Positions 1 through 10,950 of a stretch of 64,000 bases of DNA are shown here, piece after piece. Under the pieces are notes generated by a model. That model saw only the letters and a program-made list of their open reading frames with translations. It did not search any database and was not told the DNA's origin. How positions within the stretch are numbered: the first letter of the stretch is position 1; every line of letters begins with the position of its first letter. The translations under genes and the position numbers were made by a program. The stretch comes from Halichoerus grypus (lineage: Eukaryota > Chordata > Mammalia > Carnivora > Phocidae), in the NCBI RefSeq assembly GCF_964656455.1, contig NC_135725.1, positions 47,623,688 through 47,687,687 on the forward strand. The letters are read 5' to 3'.

Positions 1-390
1 AAGCTGTCATAGAGAAGGAATTAAAATAAAGCCAAGGAAGTTTCTTTACTATGTCTTTAAAGAATCACTGGCTTAACATGTCCCATTTATGCTAAGGGGA
101 AAAAAAAAAACACACAAGATGAGAATAGGTGGGGGTAGAATCATTTTAGAGCTCAAAAGATTGACAGAAGGAGATGGCAACTGAAGGCTTGAAGGACAAT
201 TAGAAAATAAATTATAATTGCCAGGATGTTCTTTTGACCCATATCAGCTGAAGAATTTCAGTTCATGGAAAAATGCTTCAGATTTTCTGTGATGTGATAG
301 GAACTAATTTTCTTTACATTCTAACTTCATTCAAATGAGTATTTCTGTAAGTATGGGCTTGAAAGGATTTAAAGAAAAGTTAGTACCTAG

Positions 391-463
391 ACCAGTTGTT
401 TTCACATTAAGAATCACGTAGGAATCTTGTGAGAATACAGATTTCTGGGTCCTTCTAAAGCCC
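391..463 (+). repeat. MER5A-type DNA transposon fragment
   Basis: The stretch reads like the 5' part of the hAT-Charlie non-autonomous element MER5A: a CAGTTGTTTTCA start, then AGAATCAC and a TCTGGGTCC core. It is a short diverged fragment that runs straight into an L2 3' end. The family name comes from recall of the consensus, not from an alignment. Confidence 0.5.
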
Positions 464-572
464 TGGACCATAAGCTCCATCAGGGCAGGGATTTGTTGAT
501 TTTGTTCCCTGCAATACCCTCAAGACCTACAGAGCCTGGAACATAGCAGATGTTCAAGAAATAATGTGGCAT
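464..572 (+). repeat. L2 3' end fragment
   Basis: It contains the typical L2 tail words in order: TAAGCTCCATCAGGGCAGGG, then GAGCCTGGAACATAGCAG, TGTTCAAGAAATAA and a GAATGAA end. This is an ancient mammalian LINE2 fossil in plus orientation. The reading frame starting at 571 lies just downstream and has no support as a gene. Confidence 0.65.
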
Positions 573-899
573 GAATGAAGGAGAATCAAAGGACAGAGGA
601 ATGACGGGAACTTGTATCTTTAAAAGTTCCCCTGGTGCTTCTGCTGTAGGAGGTCCTCCTACCCAACCACAACTGAGAAACCCTCATTTAGACTTTCAAA
701 TGATTCATCACTGTAGAGTAGTGATTTCATCACTATTGTACAGTTCTTCGCTGCTCACTATCTCTAACGGTTTCCTGCCTTTGGTTTCCATTTTTATTGT
801 GAATTTTCACACACGTAGAGAAAACTTAAATGTCAGCTTCATAAACTATTACAAAGCGAACAGCTGTGTAAAAGGTTACTGAGCCCAGAGAGGTAGAGC

Positions 900-1096
900 C
901 TGATGTTGATGAGTGGGGACTTCGGGGTCAGATCACCTGGGTTTGATCACTGCCTCTTTCATTTAGTATCTGTGTGCTCTTGGGAACTCACTTACTCTTC
1001 CTGAGCCTTGGTCTTCTTGTCTAGAAAGTGGGGATCTTACTAATACTTACCTTACAGGATTACTGCAATAATTTAAAAAGGTAATGTAGGAGAAGC
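900..1096 (+). repeat. MIR SINE
   Basis: It follows the MIR consensus through TCACCTGGGTTTGATCACTG, TGTGTGCTCTTGGGAACTCA, a CCTGAGCC block and GTGGGGATCTTACTAATACT with a TTACTGCAATAATTTAAA end. Tens of percent divergence fits an ancient tRNA-derived SINE shared by all mammals. Confidence 0.75.
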
Positions 1097-1967
1097 CTTA
1101 ATATTGGGCACCTACCGGACATGCCCCAAGGGCTTCTAATGGTTTTACATCTAATTAATTCATTTAACCTTCCTTCGACTTAAGAGATCCACAAAGGAAA
1201 TCTGGGAAATGCAAAGGTATGAAAGATAAAACCAAGGTGAGGGTTTCTAAGGTCAAGTGGATTCTATTCCAATTCTCCTGTGCGATTTAAAATAGCACAG
1301 AATAACCTCTAAAAGTGAGCCTGGGGAGTTATTTAGAAACATACTTGCAAGGGATGCTATTTTTCCATGTCTTTACTTTTTTAATGAACAGTGACTCATT
1401 TTATAAATAAAATTGTCTCTTTCTCCAGTTGTTTCTTTTAAACAAAGAAGGGTTATGCCAGCAGAGTTATACTAGATCAAGGGCTTCTTTGTCATATATA
1501 TCTGTATCTCCTATTGGTTTTGTTTCTCCGGGGAGCCCTGACTAACACACACATTGGAGGAAGAGAAGAGAACAAAGGCAATGATGCTGCCCAGGCCCCT
1601 GGTCTGGGCACTTAGAGGGGTCAAGGAAGTTTGCCATTGGCCAATAGCAGCATTGCAAGGGGAAGAAAACCACTTTCCACTTTTCAGATGATGACAGTAG
1701 TTTTCCATCCCACCCCCCTTTTTAGCAAGCATAAATTCATCAAAGCTAGTTATTACACATTCACATACATGTATATTTAGTTCTCTTTCTCCAAGTGTAA
1801 TTTTCCTCACTCTGTTGAGCTAAGTGGACTGAATAACTGAGGGAACTTAAGTTCTGATATAAGCAGCATATTAACTGTACCAAACATTTGGAAAAAAAAA
1901 TAGCCCTGTAAAATACTGATCGGTTGATATCAGTAAGAGAGAGTGTAGAGAGGTTGAGCAGTGACAG
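1097..1967. other. Unassigned AT-rich DNA
   Basis: I see no recognisable gene or repeat. A 99-codon minus-strand frame at 1511-1810 has no motif, no splice context and a composition no different from its flanks, so I do not treat it as coding. Confidence 0.4.
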
Positions 1968-1986
1968 AACCTTATGAGGTTTTAAA

Positions 1987-2222
1987 GATTTTGTTCATTT
2001 ATTTGAGAGAGAGGGAGAGAGAGAGAGAGAGAGAGAGCATGAGCATGAGTGAGGAGGGGCAGAGGGGGAGGGAGAGGGAAGGGGAACGGATCTCAAGCAG
2101 ACTCCACACAGAGCCTGGAGCCCAACAGGGGGTTGCGGGGCTTGATCTTACAACCCTGAGATCATGCCCTGAGCTGAAACCAAGAGTCGGTCGCTTAAAC
2201 AACTGAGCCACCCAGGCGCCCC
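1987..2222 (-). mobile_element. CAN SINE (tRNA-Lys derived)
   Basis: Read on the minus strand it starts GGGGCGCCTGGGTGGCTCAG, has a pol III B-box-like TCAAGCCCC region and ends in a TC-rich tract. The flanks carry the 19-bp target-site duplication AACCTTATGAGGTTTTAAA at 1968-1986 and 2225-2243. The GA-repeat at 2007-2037 is the SINE's own TC tract. The frames on both strands here are SINE shadows. Confidence 0.93.
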
Positions 2223-2243
2223 ATAACCTTATGAGGTTTTAAA

Positions 2244-3589
2244 TCGTGACCCAATTATGCCAAGACTGCAGTGGGCCCCCAGATGTCCTGAGGGACAGAA
2301 GATGGCCAGGCTCTTATTTGACCCACTACCTCCAAGTCCCACTTTTAAATTGTGCACTTGACTGCATTTAAAGCATCAAATGCTGAAATTTTGGAAAACA
2401 AGCAAAAAAAAAAAAACAACCTTCTGTGGGTACTTCAGAGAGAAATAGCTACCTATGCCTTTGAAAAGAGCTTAGTCAGGGCTTCACTTTCTAAGAGCAA
2501 GCGAGGTTATTTGTGGATTTCTCTTTTCTCCCTTTCTCTCCTGCTAAGGGAACCCTTTCATGTTATCATCCCTTTGACGATTTCTCTGTTTGATAGAGAC
2601 TCCAAAGAAGGTCAACATGGAAAATGAGATGTTCAAAACGCTTCTCAGCTGACTTTAAAAAGATCCGTAGGGCAGCAAATTGTCTGCAAGAGCCATAGAA
2701 AAGTGTCAAGTGTTCTAAGGACCCAGGAATATTTTTCCTACATGAGCTACAACATTTACCAGCTCTTCCTATCATGATAATTTCCGGTAGGATGGGGTTT
2801 GTACAAGTGAGCACATGCAGCTTGAATAAACACAGACCCACTTAAGGAACTCAATTTCTTTATAATATGCCCTACTTTCTGTTAGGAGCTATATCTCTCA
2901 GCCTCTAGAGTTGGCAAATGAGATGAAAAAGGCTTTGCCAACTTTTATTAGCCATGGACCTGGTCTTTAAACAAAACCTTATACTGAAGTCCAATAGTAT
3001 AAATCTAATACAAGCTGGAAGCTGGAATAGACCCCTCATTCAATCCTCTTTTTCTCTTGCAGGGTCCCTTAAACAAACTGATGGGACTATCAGGGCTCCA
3101 AAGAGGAAGTCTGAAAAACACTCTTTCAGACAATACGTGGATCTTATTACATACATAATAAATTCATTCATGGGTAATAATGGTTGATATTTTGAAGCAC
3201 TTTTATTCTGAGTATGATATTGAATGCAAATATTTTCCATTATTTAAATAAGCAGTTATTAATGTACAAGAAACAAAACATGTTTGACAGATATTATGAT
3301 GCATTCAGTTAGTAAATAAAATCCATTAAAATTATTGCCCAAGACATGTGATTAGGATTTTGATGGATTAACATCTTATGAGAAAGCCATAAGAGGTATC
3401 CATTTCTGGTAATATGACAGACAAAAGACCCTGAAATTCTCCAGGTACAAAACATCTAGTGCTGTGGAGCATGAGAATAACATATACATACACAACATAC
3501 ACACACATACACACTTTTAAATCAATGGAAGAGAATGGAAGAAGAATTATATCTGAGCCTAAGAACAAAGCATGCTTAATGAGATAAAA
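2244..3589. other. Unassigned DNA
   Basis: No recognised gene. Short frames at 2352-2627, 2566-2841 and 2954-3187 lack motifs. A low-complexity CA/TA-rich patch lies at 3480-3514. Confidence 0.4.
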
Positions 3590-3795
3590 GGAGACACTAA
3601 GACTTCCTACCATACTATTTCATTTAGATAAAACAAAAAGAGGAAAACTATAGTGACAGAAACACATCAGTTGTTGTTAGGGGTTGGGATTGAGGGGATG
3701 AGGGAGAACTGAAAATGGGCACCAGGAAACTTTTTAGGGTAATTGAATTGTCCTGCATTATGATAGTGGTGGCAGCTTCCTCAATAAAGCTGAGG
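3590..3795 (+). mobile_element. Old LINE-1 3' UTR fragment
   Basis: Words such as TATAGTGACAGAAACACATC, the G-rich GGGGTTGGGATTGAGGGG, GGAAACTTTTTAGGGTAATT and a CATTATGATAGTGGTGG run match the 3' UTR of old mammalian L1s in plus orientation. It is cut at its 3' end by the younger L1 insertion that begins about 3813. It may belong with the old L1 that resumes at 5036, though the order of parts does not prove that. Confidence 0.5.
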
Positions 3796-3812
3796 AAAAG
3801 AAAAAAAATCTT

Positions 3813-5034
3813 ATTTGAAAATGACATGTCAGATAAAGGGCTAGTATCCAAAATCTACAAAAACCTTATTAAACTCAACACCCAAGAAACAAAAAAATCC
3901 AGTCAAGAAATGGGCAGAAGACATGAACAGACATTTCTCCAAAGAAGACATCTAAATGGCCAACAGACACATGAAAAAATGCTCCACATCACTCAGCATC
4001 AGGGAAATACAGATCAAAACCACAATGAGATATCACCTCACACCAGTCAGAATGGTTAAAATTAACAGGTCAGGAAATGACAGATGTTGGTGGGGATGCG
4101 GAGAAAGGGGAACCCTCCTACACTGTTGGTGGGAATGCAAGCTGGTGCAGCCACTCTGGAAAACAGTATGGAGGTTCCTCAAATAGCTGAAAATAGAGCT
4201 ACCCTACGACCAAGCAATTACACTACTGGGTATTTACCCCAAAGATACAAATGTAGGGATCCGAAGGGGCAACTGCACCCCAATGTTTATAGCAGCAATG
4301 TCTACAATAGCCAAACTATGGAAAGAGTCCAGATGTCCATCGACAGATGAATGGATAAAGAAGATGTGGTATAGATATACAATGGAATACTACTGAGCCA
4401 TAAAAAAAAATGAAATCTTGCCATTTGCAACCATGTGGATGGAACAAGAAGGTATTATGCTAAGGGGAAAAAGTTAATAATTAGTTAATAATAATTAGAG
4501 AAACACAATTATCATATGATCTCACTTATATGAGGAATTTAAGGAACAAAACAGAGGATCATAGGAGAAGAGAAAATAAGACAAAACCAGAGAGAGAGAC
4601 AAACCATAAGAGACTCTTAATCTGGGGTACGTGGGTGGCTCGGTTGTTAAGCGTCTGCCTTCCGCTCAGGTCATGGTCCCAGGGTCTTGGGATTGAGCCC
4701 CGCACAGGGCTCCCCCCTGTGCGGGCAACCTGCTTCTCCCTCTCCCACTTCCCCTGCTTGTGTTCCCTCTCTCACTGTGTCTCTCTGTTAAATAAATAAA
4801 TAAAATCTTTAAAAAAAAAGAGAGAGAGACTCTTAATCTTAGGAAACAAACCCAGGGTTGCTGGAGGGGAGGGAGGTAGGGGTATAGGGTAACTGGGTGA
4901 TGGCCATTAAGGAGGGCATGTGATGTAATGAGCACTGGGTATTATATAAGACTGATTAATCACTGACCTCTACCTCAGAAACCAATAATACATATGTTAA
5001 TTAATTGAATTGAATTTTTATAAAAAATGCAAAA
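3813..5034 (+). mobile_element. 5'-truncated LINE-1, ORF2 C-terminus plus 3' UTR
   Basis: The copy begins inside ORF2 ([18 protein letters not shown] frame), runs through the C-terminal cysteine region ([15 protein letters not shown], 4100-4145), and ends in the 3' UTR and a TGTTAATTAATTGAATTGAA tail at about 5000-5020. The flanks carry an imperfect A-rich duplication ending in AAAAATCTT (3800-3812 and 5036-5048). The reading frame is broken several times, so only pieces of the ORF2 C-terminus remain. A younger SINE splits it at 4624-4825. Confidence 0.88.
4624..4825 (+). mobile_element. CAN SINE inside the LINE-1 3' UTR
   Basis: A plus-strand SINE with a diverged head (GGGGTACGTGGGTGGCTCGG), the GTGTTCCCTCTCTCACTG body variant and an AAATAAATAAATAAAATCTTT tail. 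The 14-bp target-site duplication GAGACTCTTAATCT is exact at 4610-4623 and 4826-4839 and is made of L1 3' UTR sequence, so the SINE postdates the L1. Confidence 0.95.
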
Positions 5035-5035
5035 A

Positions 5036-5554
5036 GAAGAAAAAATCTTGTCACTATATTAACATCAAGCAAAGTAGACTTTCAGGCAAGAAGCACCACT
5101 AGAAAGAAAGAGCATTTCATTATGATGAAAGAGTCAATCTGCCAGGGAAATGCTAGAATTCTAAAGTCGTAAGTCCCAATAATATAGCTTCACTATATGT
5201 ATAAAGCAAAAATTCTGAGAACTAGGAGAAATAGATAATTCCATAATCAGTGAGAATCAATGTCTCAATGTCTTTTCCAGTAGCTACTACAAATTTCTGC
5301 ACAAAAATCAGTGAATTAACCAACAATTGATAACAAACTTGACTTTACTGACGTTTATTGAGCAAACCCAACTACTGTAAAGAACACATTCTTTTCATGA
5401 GCATAGGGAGTGTCAAAATCAATCATATTCTGATTCAAAAAGCATTTCTCAGCAAATTTTATATACTTGAAATCATTCGCAGCATGTTCTCTAAACACTG
5501 GAAATAAGCTAGGAAAAATGTTAAGAAAAGATAACTAGAAAATCCCCAACTACT
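5036..5554 (+). mobile_element. Old LINE-1 ORF2 endonuclease-region fossil
   Basis: The order of words follows the endonuclease part of old L1 ORF2: TTTCATTATGATGAAAGAGTCAATCTGCCAGG, then AGGAGAAATAGATAATTCCA, CATTCTTTTCATGAGCATAG, TATTCTGATTC and AACTAGAAAATCCCC. No frame is open. The next part of the same element resumes at 6341 and 6722, after an LTR and a DNA transposon inserted into it. Confidence 0.75.
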
Positions 5555-6340
5555 TGTATAATATACTAAAGGATGTATCTGATCTCTTTTTGGTTCCTGG
5601 TTTATGGCATAGAGAGTCGAAAACCCTTGGAATCTCCTGTCTTTTGTTTTTCATAATAACTCATTTTTTACTCTTCCCAAGTTTATGCTAGTGAGGTGAC
5701 TCACAGTGAGCCCTTAGATAGTATGAAGGGAGGAGCTCCCTATATCAGAAACCCAAGTGCCTGATTAAGAAGAACTGCCCGTCCCAGGCCCTGACCTCTA
5801 GGGACAGGAAAAGGGCTGTGGATAGAGGTCAATCGCATGGCCACTGATCTCATCCATCATGACTGCGTAATGAAACCTTGATTGAAGACTCTGAACACAA
5901 GGCTCAAGGGAGCTTCCTGGGTGGTGAATATATAGACGTACCTATAAGGTGGCTGCATCTTGACTCCATGAGGACAGAAGCTCTTGAATTTGGGACCCTT
6001 CCAATCTTGCCCCATGTGGCTTTATGAATGGCTCTTCATTTGTATCCTTTATAATAAAATAGTAAGTGTAAGTACAGCACTTTGATGAATTCTGTGAGTC
6101 ATTCTAGCCAACTATCAAAGCCGAGGCTATTATGGGAAGCCCTGAAATTTGTCGCTAGCCAAGCAGAAGTGCAGGTGAATTGAGGACACTCAAGACTTAA
6201 GGCTTGAAGTGGGGCAGTCTTACAGAACTGAGCCCTTAACTTGTGAGGACTGTGCTAACTCTGTGTAGTTAATGTCAGGATGGAACTGAGTTGAAGGACC
6301 CCAAATGGTGTCAGAAAATGGATGTTGGAAAGTAACTTGG
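5555..6340 (+). mobile_element. Solo LTR of an ancient endogenous retrovirus
   Basis: This block interrupts an old L1 between AATCCCCAACTACT and ACTTGGCATTTAAG, which are neighbours in L1. Its 3' half shows LTR features: a polyadenylation-type TTTATAATAAAATAG near 6049-6063, a TTCTGTGAGTCATTCTAGC block, and GAAGTGGGGCAGTCTTACAG. It appears to be a lone LTR with no internal retroviral genes. Exact ends and family are unresolved. A 5-bp ACTTG repeat at both borders is the best duplication candidate. Confidence 0.6.
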
Positions 6341-6408
6341 CATTTAAGAAATATATCTCTTAAGAATTCATGGATTTTTAAAAAACACTACTGTGTTTCA
6401 AAATACAG
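6341..6408 (+). mobile_element. Old LINE-1 ORF2 fragment (continuation)
   Basis: CATTTAAGAAATATATCTCTTAAGAATTCATGG matches the L1 ORF2 segment that follows the one ending at 5554. The fragment is isolated between the LTR and the DNA transposon and shows that the three L1 pieces are one element. Confidence 0.6.
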
Positions 6409-6720
6409 TTGACCCTTGAACACTTATGAGTTAGGGGTGCCAACCCTGCATGCAGATGAAAATTTTAACATAACTTTTGACTCCCCCAAAAGTTAACTAC
6501 TAACAGTACACTTTGACTGGAAGCCTTACTGATAACATAAACTGTTGATTAACACATATTTAATATGTTATATGTATTATATGCTGTGTTTTTACAATAA
6601 AGTCAGCTAGAGAAAAGAAAATATTCTTAAGAAAATGCATTTATAGTATTACACTGTATTGAAAAAAAATCTATGTTTAAGGGGACCCACGTCATTCAAA
6701 CCAGCGTTGTTTAAGGGTGA
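6409..6720. mobile_element. Palindromic DNA transposon (MITE)
   Basis: The termini are an imperfect inverted repeat: CAGTTGACCCTTGAACA at 6410-6426 against the complement of TTGTTTAAGGGTGAGCT at 6707-6723. The body contains the familiar CTTTTGACTCCCCCAAAAGTTAACTACTAA and ATAACATAAACTGTTGATTAACACATATTT words of an old mammalian non-autonomous cut-and-paste element with TA target sites. No transposase frame is present. The family name is left open. Confidence 0.7.
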
Positions 6721-6721
6721 G

Positions 6722-7680
6722 CTATATTGGGAAATATTTTGAAGTAATAATAACGAAGGCACAGCTTATTAAAACTTACAGGTTTGCTAAGCAGCCTAAA
6801 GGTAAATTAATAAACATAAATGCGTATCAGAATAGAAGAAGAAAGGCTGAAAATTTCCATCTCAGGAAGCTAGGAAAGAATAACAAATCAAACCAAATAT
6901 GTACAAGGAAATAAGTTCAGAGAAAAAAAATCAAAGAATAGAAAAAAGTGTATTGTAGAGAAAATAATGTTAAAGTAAGTTCTTTGAAAAAGGTTAATAA
7001 AATTGATAAGACCTAGGGGCGCCTGGGTGGCTCAGTCGTTAAGCATCTGCCTTCAGCTCAGGTCATGATCTCAGGGTCCTGGGATCGAGCCCCACATCGG
7101 GCTCCCTGCTCAGCGGGAGGCCTGCTTCTCCCTCTCCCACTCCCCCTGCTTGTGTTCCCTCTCTCGCTGTGTCTCTCTCTGTCAAATAAAATCTTAAAAA
7201 AAAAAAATTGATAAGACCTAGCAGGACTGATCAAGAAAAAAAAGAGAGAGAGAGAGAAAGAAAATACAAATTAGTAAATGAAAAAATAAATGGGTGATGT
7301 CACGATAGCTCCAACAGAAATAAAAACAAAACACGAAAAGCACAAATGGATATTACATACATGATACCAAAGTATTTGACAATTTAGGTGAAATGAGCAA
7401 ATTCCTGAAAAAGTACAACTTAATTAAAACTCTAACAGGCATGGGCAAGAAAGGTGAAAGGGATTAAGAGGCACAAACTTCCGGTTATGAAATAAATCAC
7501 AAGGATGAAAAGGACAGCATAGAGATTATAGTCAATTACAGTGTAATACTTTCTGTGGCGCAATTGGTGACTACGCTGGTGAGCATTGTGTAATATATAG
7601 AATTGTTGAATCACTATGTTGTACACTTGAAACTAATATAACACTGTATGTCAACTATACCTCAAGTTAAAAAAAAAAAC
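6722..7680 (+). mobile_element. Old LINE-1 ORF2 to 3' end (continuation)
   Basis: It picks up at GGGAAATATTTTGAAGTAAT, passes GAAAGGCTGAAAATTTCCATC and TTCTTTGAAAAAGGTTAATAAAATTGATAAG, then jumps to a 3' UTR near 7440 (CACAAACTTCCGGTTATGAAATAAATC) and ends with GTTGTACACTTGAAACTAATATAACACTGTATGTCAACTATACCTC plus an A tail at 7668-7680. Most of the reverse-transcriptase region is missing, so it carries an internal deletion. The 65-codon frame at 6717-6914 is a remnant. Confidence 0.8.
7016..7205 (+). mobile_element. CAN SINE inside old LINE-1
   Basis: An intact young-type SINE: GGGGCGCCTGGGTGGCTCAG head, GGGATCGAGCCCC B-box region, GTGTTCCCTCTCTCGCTG body and a short AAATAAAATCTT tail. The 15-bp target-site duplication AATTGATAAGACCTA is exact at 7001-7015 and 7206-7220, and it is L1 ORF2 sequence. 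Confidence 0.96.
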
Positions 7681-7690
7681 AAACCTCTCT

Positions 7691-7905
7691 TGGGGCACTT
7701 GGGTGGCTCAGTAAAGTAAGCGTCTGCCTTCAGCTCAGGTCACAATCTCAGGGTCCTGGGATTGAGCCCCTGAGTCCGCACTGGGCTCCCTGCTCAGCGG
7801 GGAGTCTGCTTCTCCCTCAGTGTCTCTGCCCCTGCCCCATGCTTGTGCTCTCCCTCTCTCTCTCTCAAATAAATAAAATCTTTATTAAAAAAACAGAACA
7901 GAACA
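7691..7905 (+). mobile_element. CAN SINE at an old LINE-1 tail
   Basis: The SINE sits directly after the poly-A tail of the old L1. The head is GGGGCACTTGGGTGGCTCAG and the body is the older CTTGTGCTCTCCCTCTCTC type. The duplication AAACCTCTC occurs at 7681-7689 and 7906-7914. A small TCCGCAC insertion lies in the middle of the body. Confidence 0.9.
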
Positions 7906-7920
7906 AAACCTCTCACAAGA

Positions 7921-8569
7921 AGAACCAGAAATCTGAAGAGTCTAGTATCTACTAAAGAAACTGAATATACAATTCAAAATCTTCTCACGGAGAGAATTCC
8001 AGGCCCAAATCACATTTTGACTTTTCCAAATATTTAAAGTATAAGTAATATACCAATTTCATGGAAATTCTTTCAGAAAACAAGGAAAAAAGGAATACTT
8101 CCTAACTAATTTTAGGAAGGCATAATGAAGTGTAATGTGGCTATTACTTGCAGAAAAGTAGAAAAGACATTTGATAAAAACTAAGGAAATGTGAATCAAC
8201 TGTGGATTTAGGTCATAATAATGTATCAATGTTAGTTTATTAATTGTAACAAATGTACCATAAATGCTAATAATAGAGAAGCTGGGTGAGAAGGTATATA
8301 GCAAGTCTCTATACTTTCGACTCCCCCTTCTAACCAATCCTGTCCCCTTCATTTCTCACAGCTGCTTTTCCCAAGAGCATCCCTAATAAACTTCCTGTGC
8401 TCAAATTTTTCTTGACAGAACACAAATAGCACAATGTCCTTCCACTGTTCAGTAGCGCTGAGATATTTGAATATGTAATATGAAATAGAAACGTGTCTCT
8501 TTACATAAGCAAATCATCCTTACTTACATTTTTATCAGTAACTTAGATAAGCAAATGGAAATCTGAGCC
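7921..8569. other. Unassigned AT-rich DNA
   Basis: No gene or repeat recognised. A 97-codon minus-strand frame at 8059-8352 looks like chance, with a run of hydrophobic residues typical of translated AT-rich DNA. Confidence 0.35.
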
Positions 8570-8975
8570 TGCACTCATTCAGTCTTTCATTTACTCAAAA
8601 CACATTTTTTAAAATCATCTATAATATATAGAAATATTTCAGGTTATGGGAATGCAGAGATGATTTAAACACAGCCTCTAACCATAAGGAGCTTACAATT
8701 AAATTAATAAAGAGAAATACATAGCAACTTAAGTGTATAAAACTAGACTTAACACAGAAAGAGCAGTATAGAGAAGTCAGATGTGAGAATTTAGATCCCT
8801 TGATTTAGATCACTTGCAGGTAGGTATACCCAGTAAGTTTTTGGGTAGAAGGTAACATTTGAGCTGACACTTGGAAAACAAGTATGAGTTGGATAGGTAA
8901 GGAAGATTCGAGTGTACCTCAAGCGGAGAGAACTGAACGAGCAAAAGCGTCAAAGTGTCACAATGTGGGGCTTAT
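8570..8975 (-). repeat. L2 3' region
   Basis: In reverse orientation it shows TCATTCAGTCTTTCATTTACTCAA, then GGTTATGGGAATGCAGAGATGA, AAGGAGCTTACAATT, GGTAACATTTGAGCTGACACTTGG and AACTGAACGAGCAAAAGC. This is the order seen in reverse-complement L2 3' sequence. It is about 400 bp of heavily diverged LINE2. Confidence 0.65.
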
Positions 8976-9149
8976 CTAGAGAATTGCAACAGTTGAGTTT
9001 GGCTCGGTTCTGGTTGCTTGACAGCTTGGTGGTAGACAGCCTGGAAACAGAGCTTGGGACTGCATTGTAATACAATTTTGAATTGCATTCAACAAGTAAT
9101 AGCGAATCAAGAAAAATGTGAGCAAGTAATGATCATCTCAGATCCGTGT

Positions 9150-9290
9150 TTTAGAAAGATTAGCCAATGACCTACAATCAAGAGGTGTGAATTCAATTCC
9201 AACCTCTTCTGGCTGTGAGTCCTTGAGTAAATTATATAACCTCTGTGTGTTTTAGATTCCTCATGCGGAAATAAAGCTAAGGTTCAACTA
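9150..9290 (+). repeat. Possible MIR fragment
   Basis: GTGAATTCAATTCCAACCTCTTCTGGCTGTGAGTCCTTGAG followed by AACCTCTGTGTGTTTTAGATTCCTCATGCGGAAATAAAG resembles the middle of MIR in plus orientation. Divergence is high. Confidence 0.45.
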
Positions 9291-9597
9291 CTCTTCTAAA
9301 GCAACGGGATGATTTACTGACAATTGGAGAGTACAGTGAGTGCTCTGTCTATAATAGAAGCATTGACAATTTATTATCTGGTTATTGAAAGATTTTTCTA
9401 TCTTGATGGACCCAAACTATGGGGGTGATCCCTTCATTCTTTCAACCTATACCCCAGTGAACATATGGAGTGGTTCTGTCCTAAAATGGAATGCTGAGTC
9501 TTAAACATCTCTGTGTGTGTGTTGGTGGGGCTGGAGGGAGGGAGCAGAAGTGAGAGATGTCTCGATTGGTTCTCAGCAATAATATCTGCCATAGATC

Positions 9598-9716
9598 ACA
9601 GATTTATTATGTTTCAAACACAATGCTAAGTGCTTTAAACATATTTTCTCATTTAATCAACAATAATTTTGTAAGAAAAGTCCTGGGGGCACATTAGGTC
9701 ACTTGTCCATGCATCT
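9598..9716 (-). repeat. MIR fragment
   Basis: TTTATTATGTTTCAAACACAATGCTAAGTGCTTTAAACATATTTTCTCATTTAATCAACAATAATTTTG is the reverse-complement 3' end of MIR. The fragment decays after about 9680. Confidence 0.55.
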
Positions 9717-10141
9717 GCTATAAAGATGTTAGAAGAACAAAGCTTTATGACTATATGACAAAGGTATTTGCCCCTTATGTAGTGACTAGAAGATTCTGAT
9801 TATAATCAACTCAAGAGTCAGCAGACGCTGAATGTACATGCAGTTAACTGATGTGGGCAGAGTTTAATCTCAAGTTGACACCCTCCTCATTTTAAAATGA
9901 TGAGAAGGTTTTTTTGGATTCTAGCCCGGGAAAAAGGAGTAAAGATGACTCATTTACTAATTTGCTGAATTACGGGTATTCAAGCTGTGCTTTGGTCACT
10001 GATTCTGGAGGAAATATAGTCTTCTACGCTATTTTTTTTAATCTCAGAAATGTACCATGAACAAAAAAATCCCGCCATATTTCTTTATGATACAATTTGA
10101 TAAGCCCCGTTTTTCATCTCACCAGAAGCAGCCAGGTCCAT

Positions 10142-10291
10142 GTCAAATAAACCCTTCAATGTCTCTGAGCTTCAGCTGTTTCATCTGTAAAGCAGGAATA
10201 ATACTTAACTCGCAGCGTTATTATGAGCATTAGGAATAATGTATGCAAGGCACCGAATACATTGCCTGTCCCACATGAGGTGCTCAATTAG
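10142..10291 (+). repeat. MIR fragment
   Basis: It shows CTCTGAGCTTCAGCTGTTTCATCTGTAAAGCAGG, AATAATACTTAACTCGCAGCG and GGTGCTCAATTAG, the 3' half of MIR in plus orientation. Confidence 0.65.
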
Positions 10292-10589
10292 AGAAGTCTA
10301 TTCAACCACTTCTGTCTTACTTTCTATGTTGAGCAGATTGCTATGATTTTGCACTGATGGGGGCCTCTGTCCCTTTACTATAACATCTCTCAAGCTATTC
10401 GGTTCTTTTATCATAGTAAGTAGGGAAACTTATAAAATCTGAGGAAAGAACTCAAGATACTATCTTCAGGCTAAAATGTTGGGACCTCCCAGGCTTCTGG
10501 GACGAGACCCGAGCCTAAGCTTCTGTTCAGCCCTCTCACCTGTTCCCTAACTGCAACCTTACATGGCTGCTACACGTAGCTACTTGTAT
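10292..10589. other. Unassigned DNA
   Basis: Nothing recognised between a MIR and an L2 fragment. Confidence 0.3.
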
Positions 10590-10950
10590 CCCTCCTTCCT
10601 ATATTTTCCCATGACACTGATATGTCTTTTTCTTCTTTCTATGCCTGGCTAGTTCCTATGTAGGCACTATATCCTCTAAAAAGCTCTGCCTTCTTCACCC
10701 CACCTCGACCCTCCAGCTCAAGGTGGTAGTTCCCTCCCTGGGTTTCCACAGCATTCCATGCTTACCTTTGTTATGATGTATAACACACTGAATTGCTGCT
10801 ATACATGGTTTTCTTAACTGTTTCTCCCACTGGATAAAAAGTCCTTAATGTTGGGATCTGTGTTTCTCATCTAAATATTGCCCAAGTCTAATACAGCCCT
10901 TAGCTCATGGTTGGTAGTCCTTTAATGTTTGTAACTTGTCGAATGAGCAT
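10590..10950 (+). repeat. L2 3' region
   Basis: In order it shows CCTCCAGCTCAAGGTGG, TTCCCTCCCTGGGTTTCCACAGC, TGCTTACCTTTGTTATGATG, TCCCACTGGATAAAAAGTCCTTAATGTTGGGATCTGTG and a tail corresponding to the L2 end. The 78-codon frame at 10907 begins at its edge and is not supported as a gene. Confidence 0.7.

Noticed and set aside
1961..2211. Open frames on both strands rich in Arg-Glu or Ser-Leu
   Set aside because: They are translations of the GA/TC tract of a CAN SINE with its own target-site duplication.
7016..7100. tRNA-like sequence with A- and B-box
   Set aside because: The tRNA similarity belongs to the CAN SINE head; there is no tRNA end structure and there are about 30 copies.
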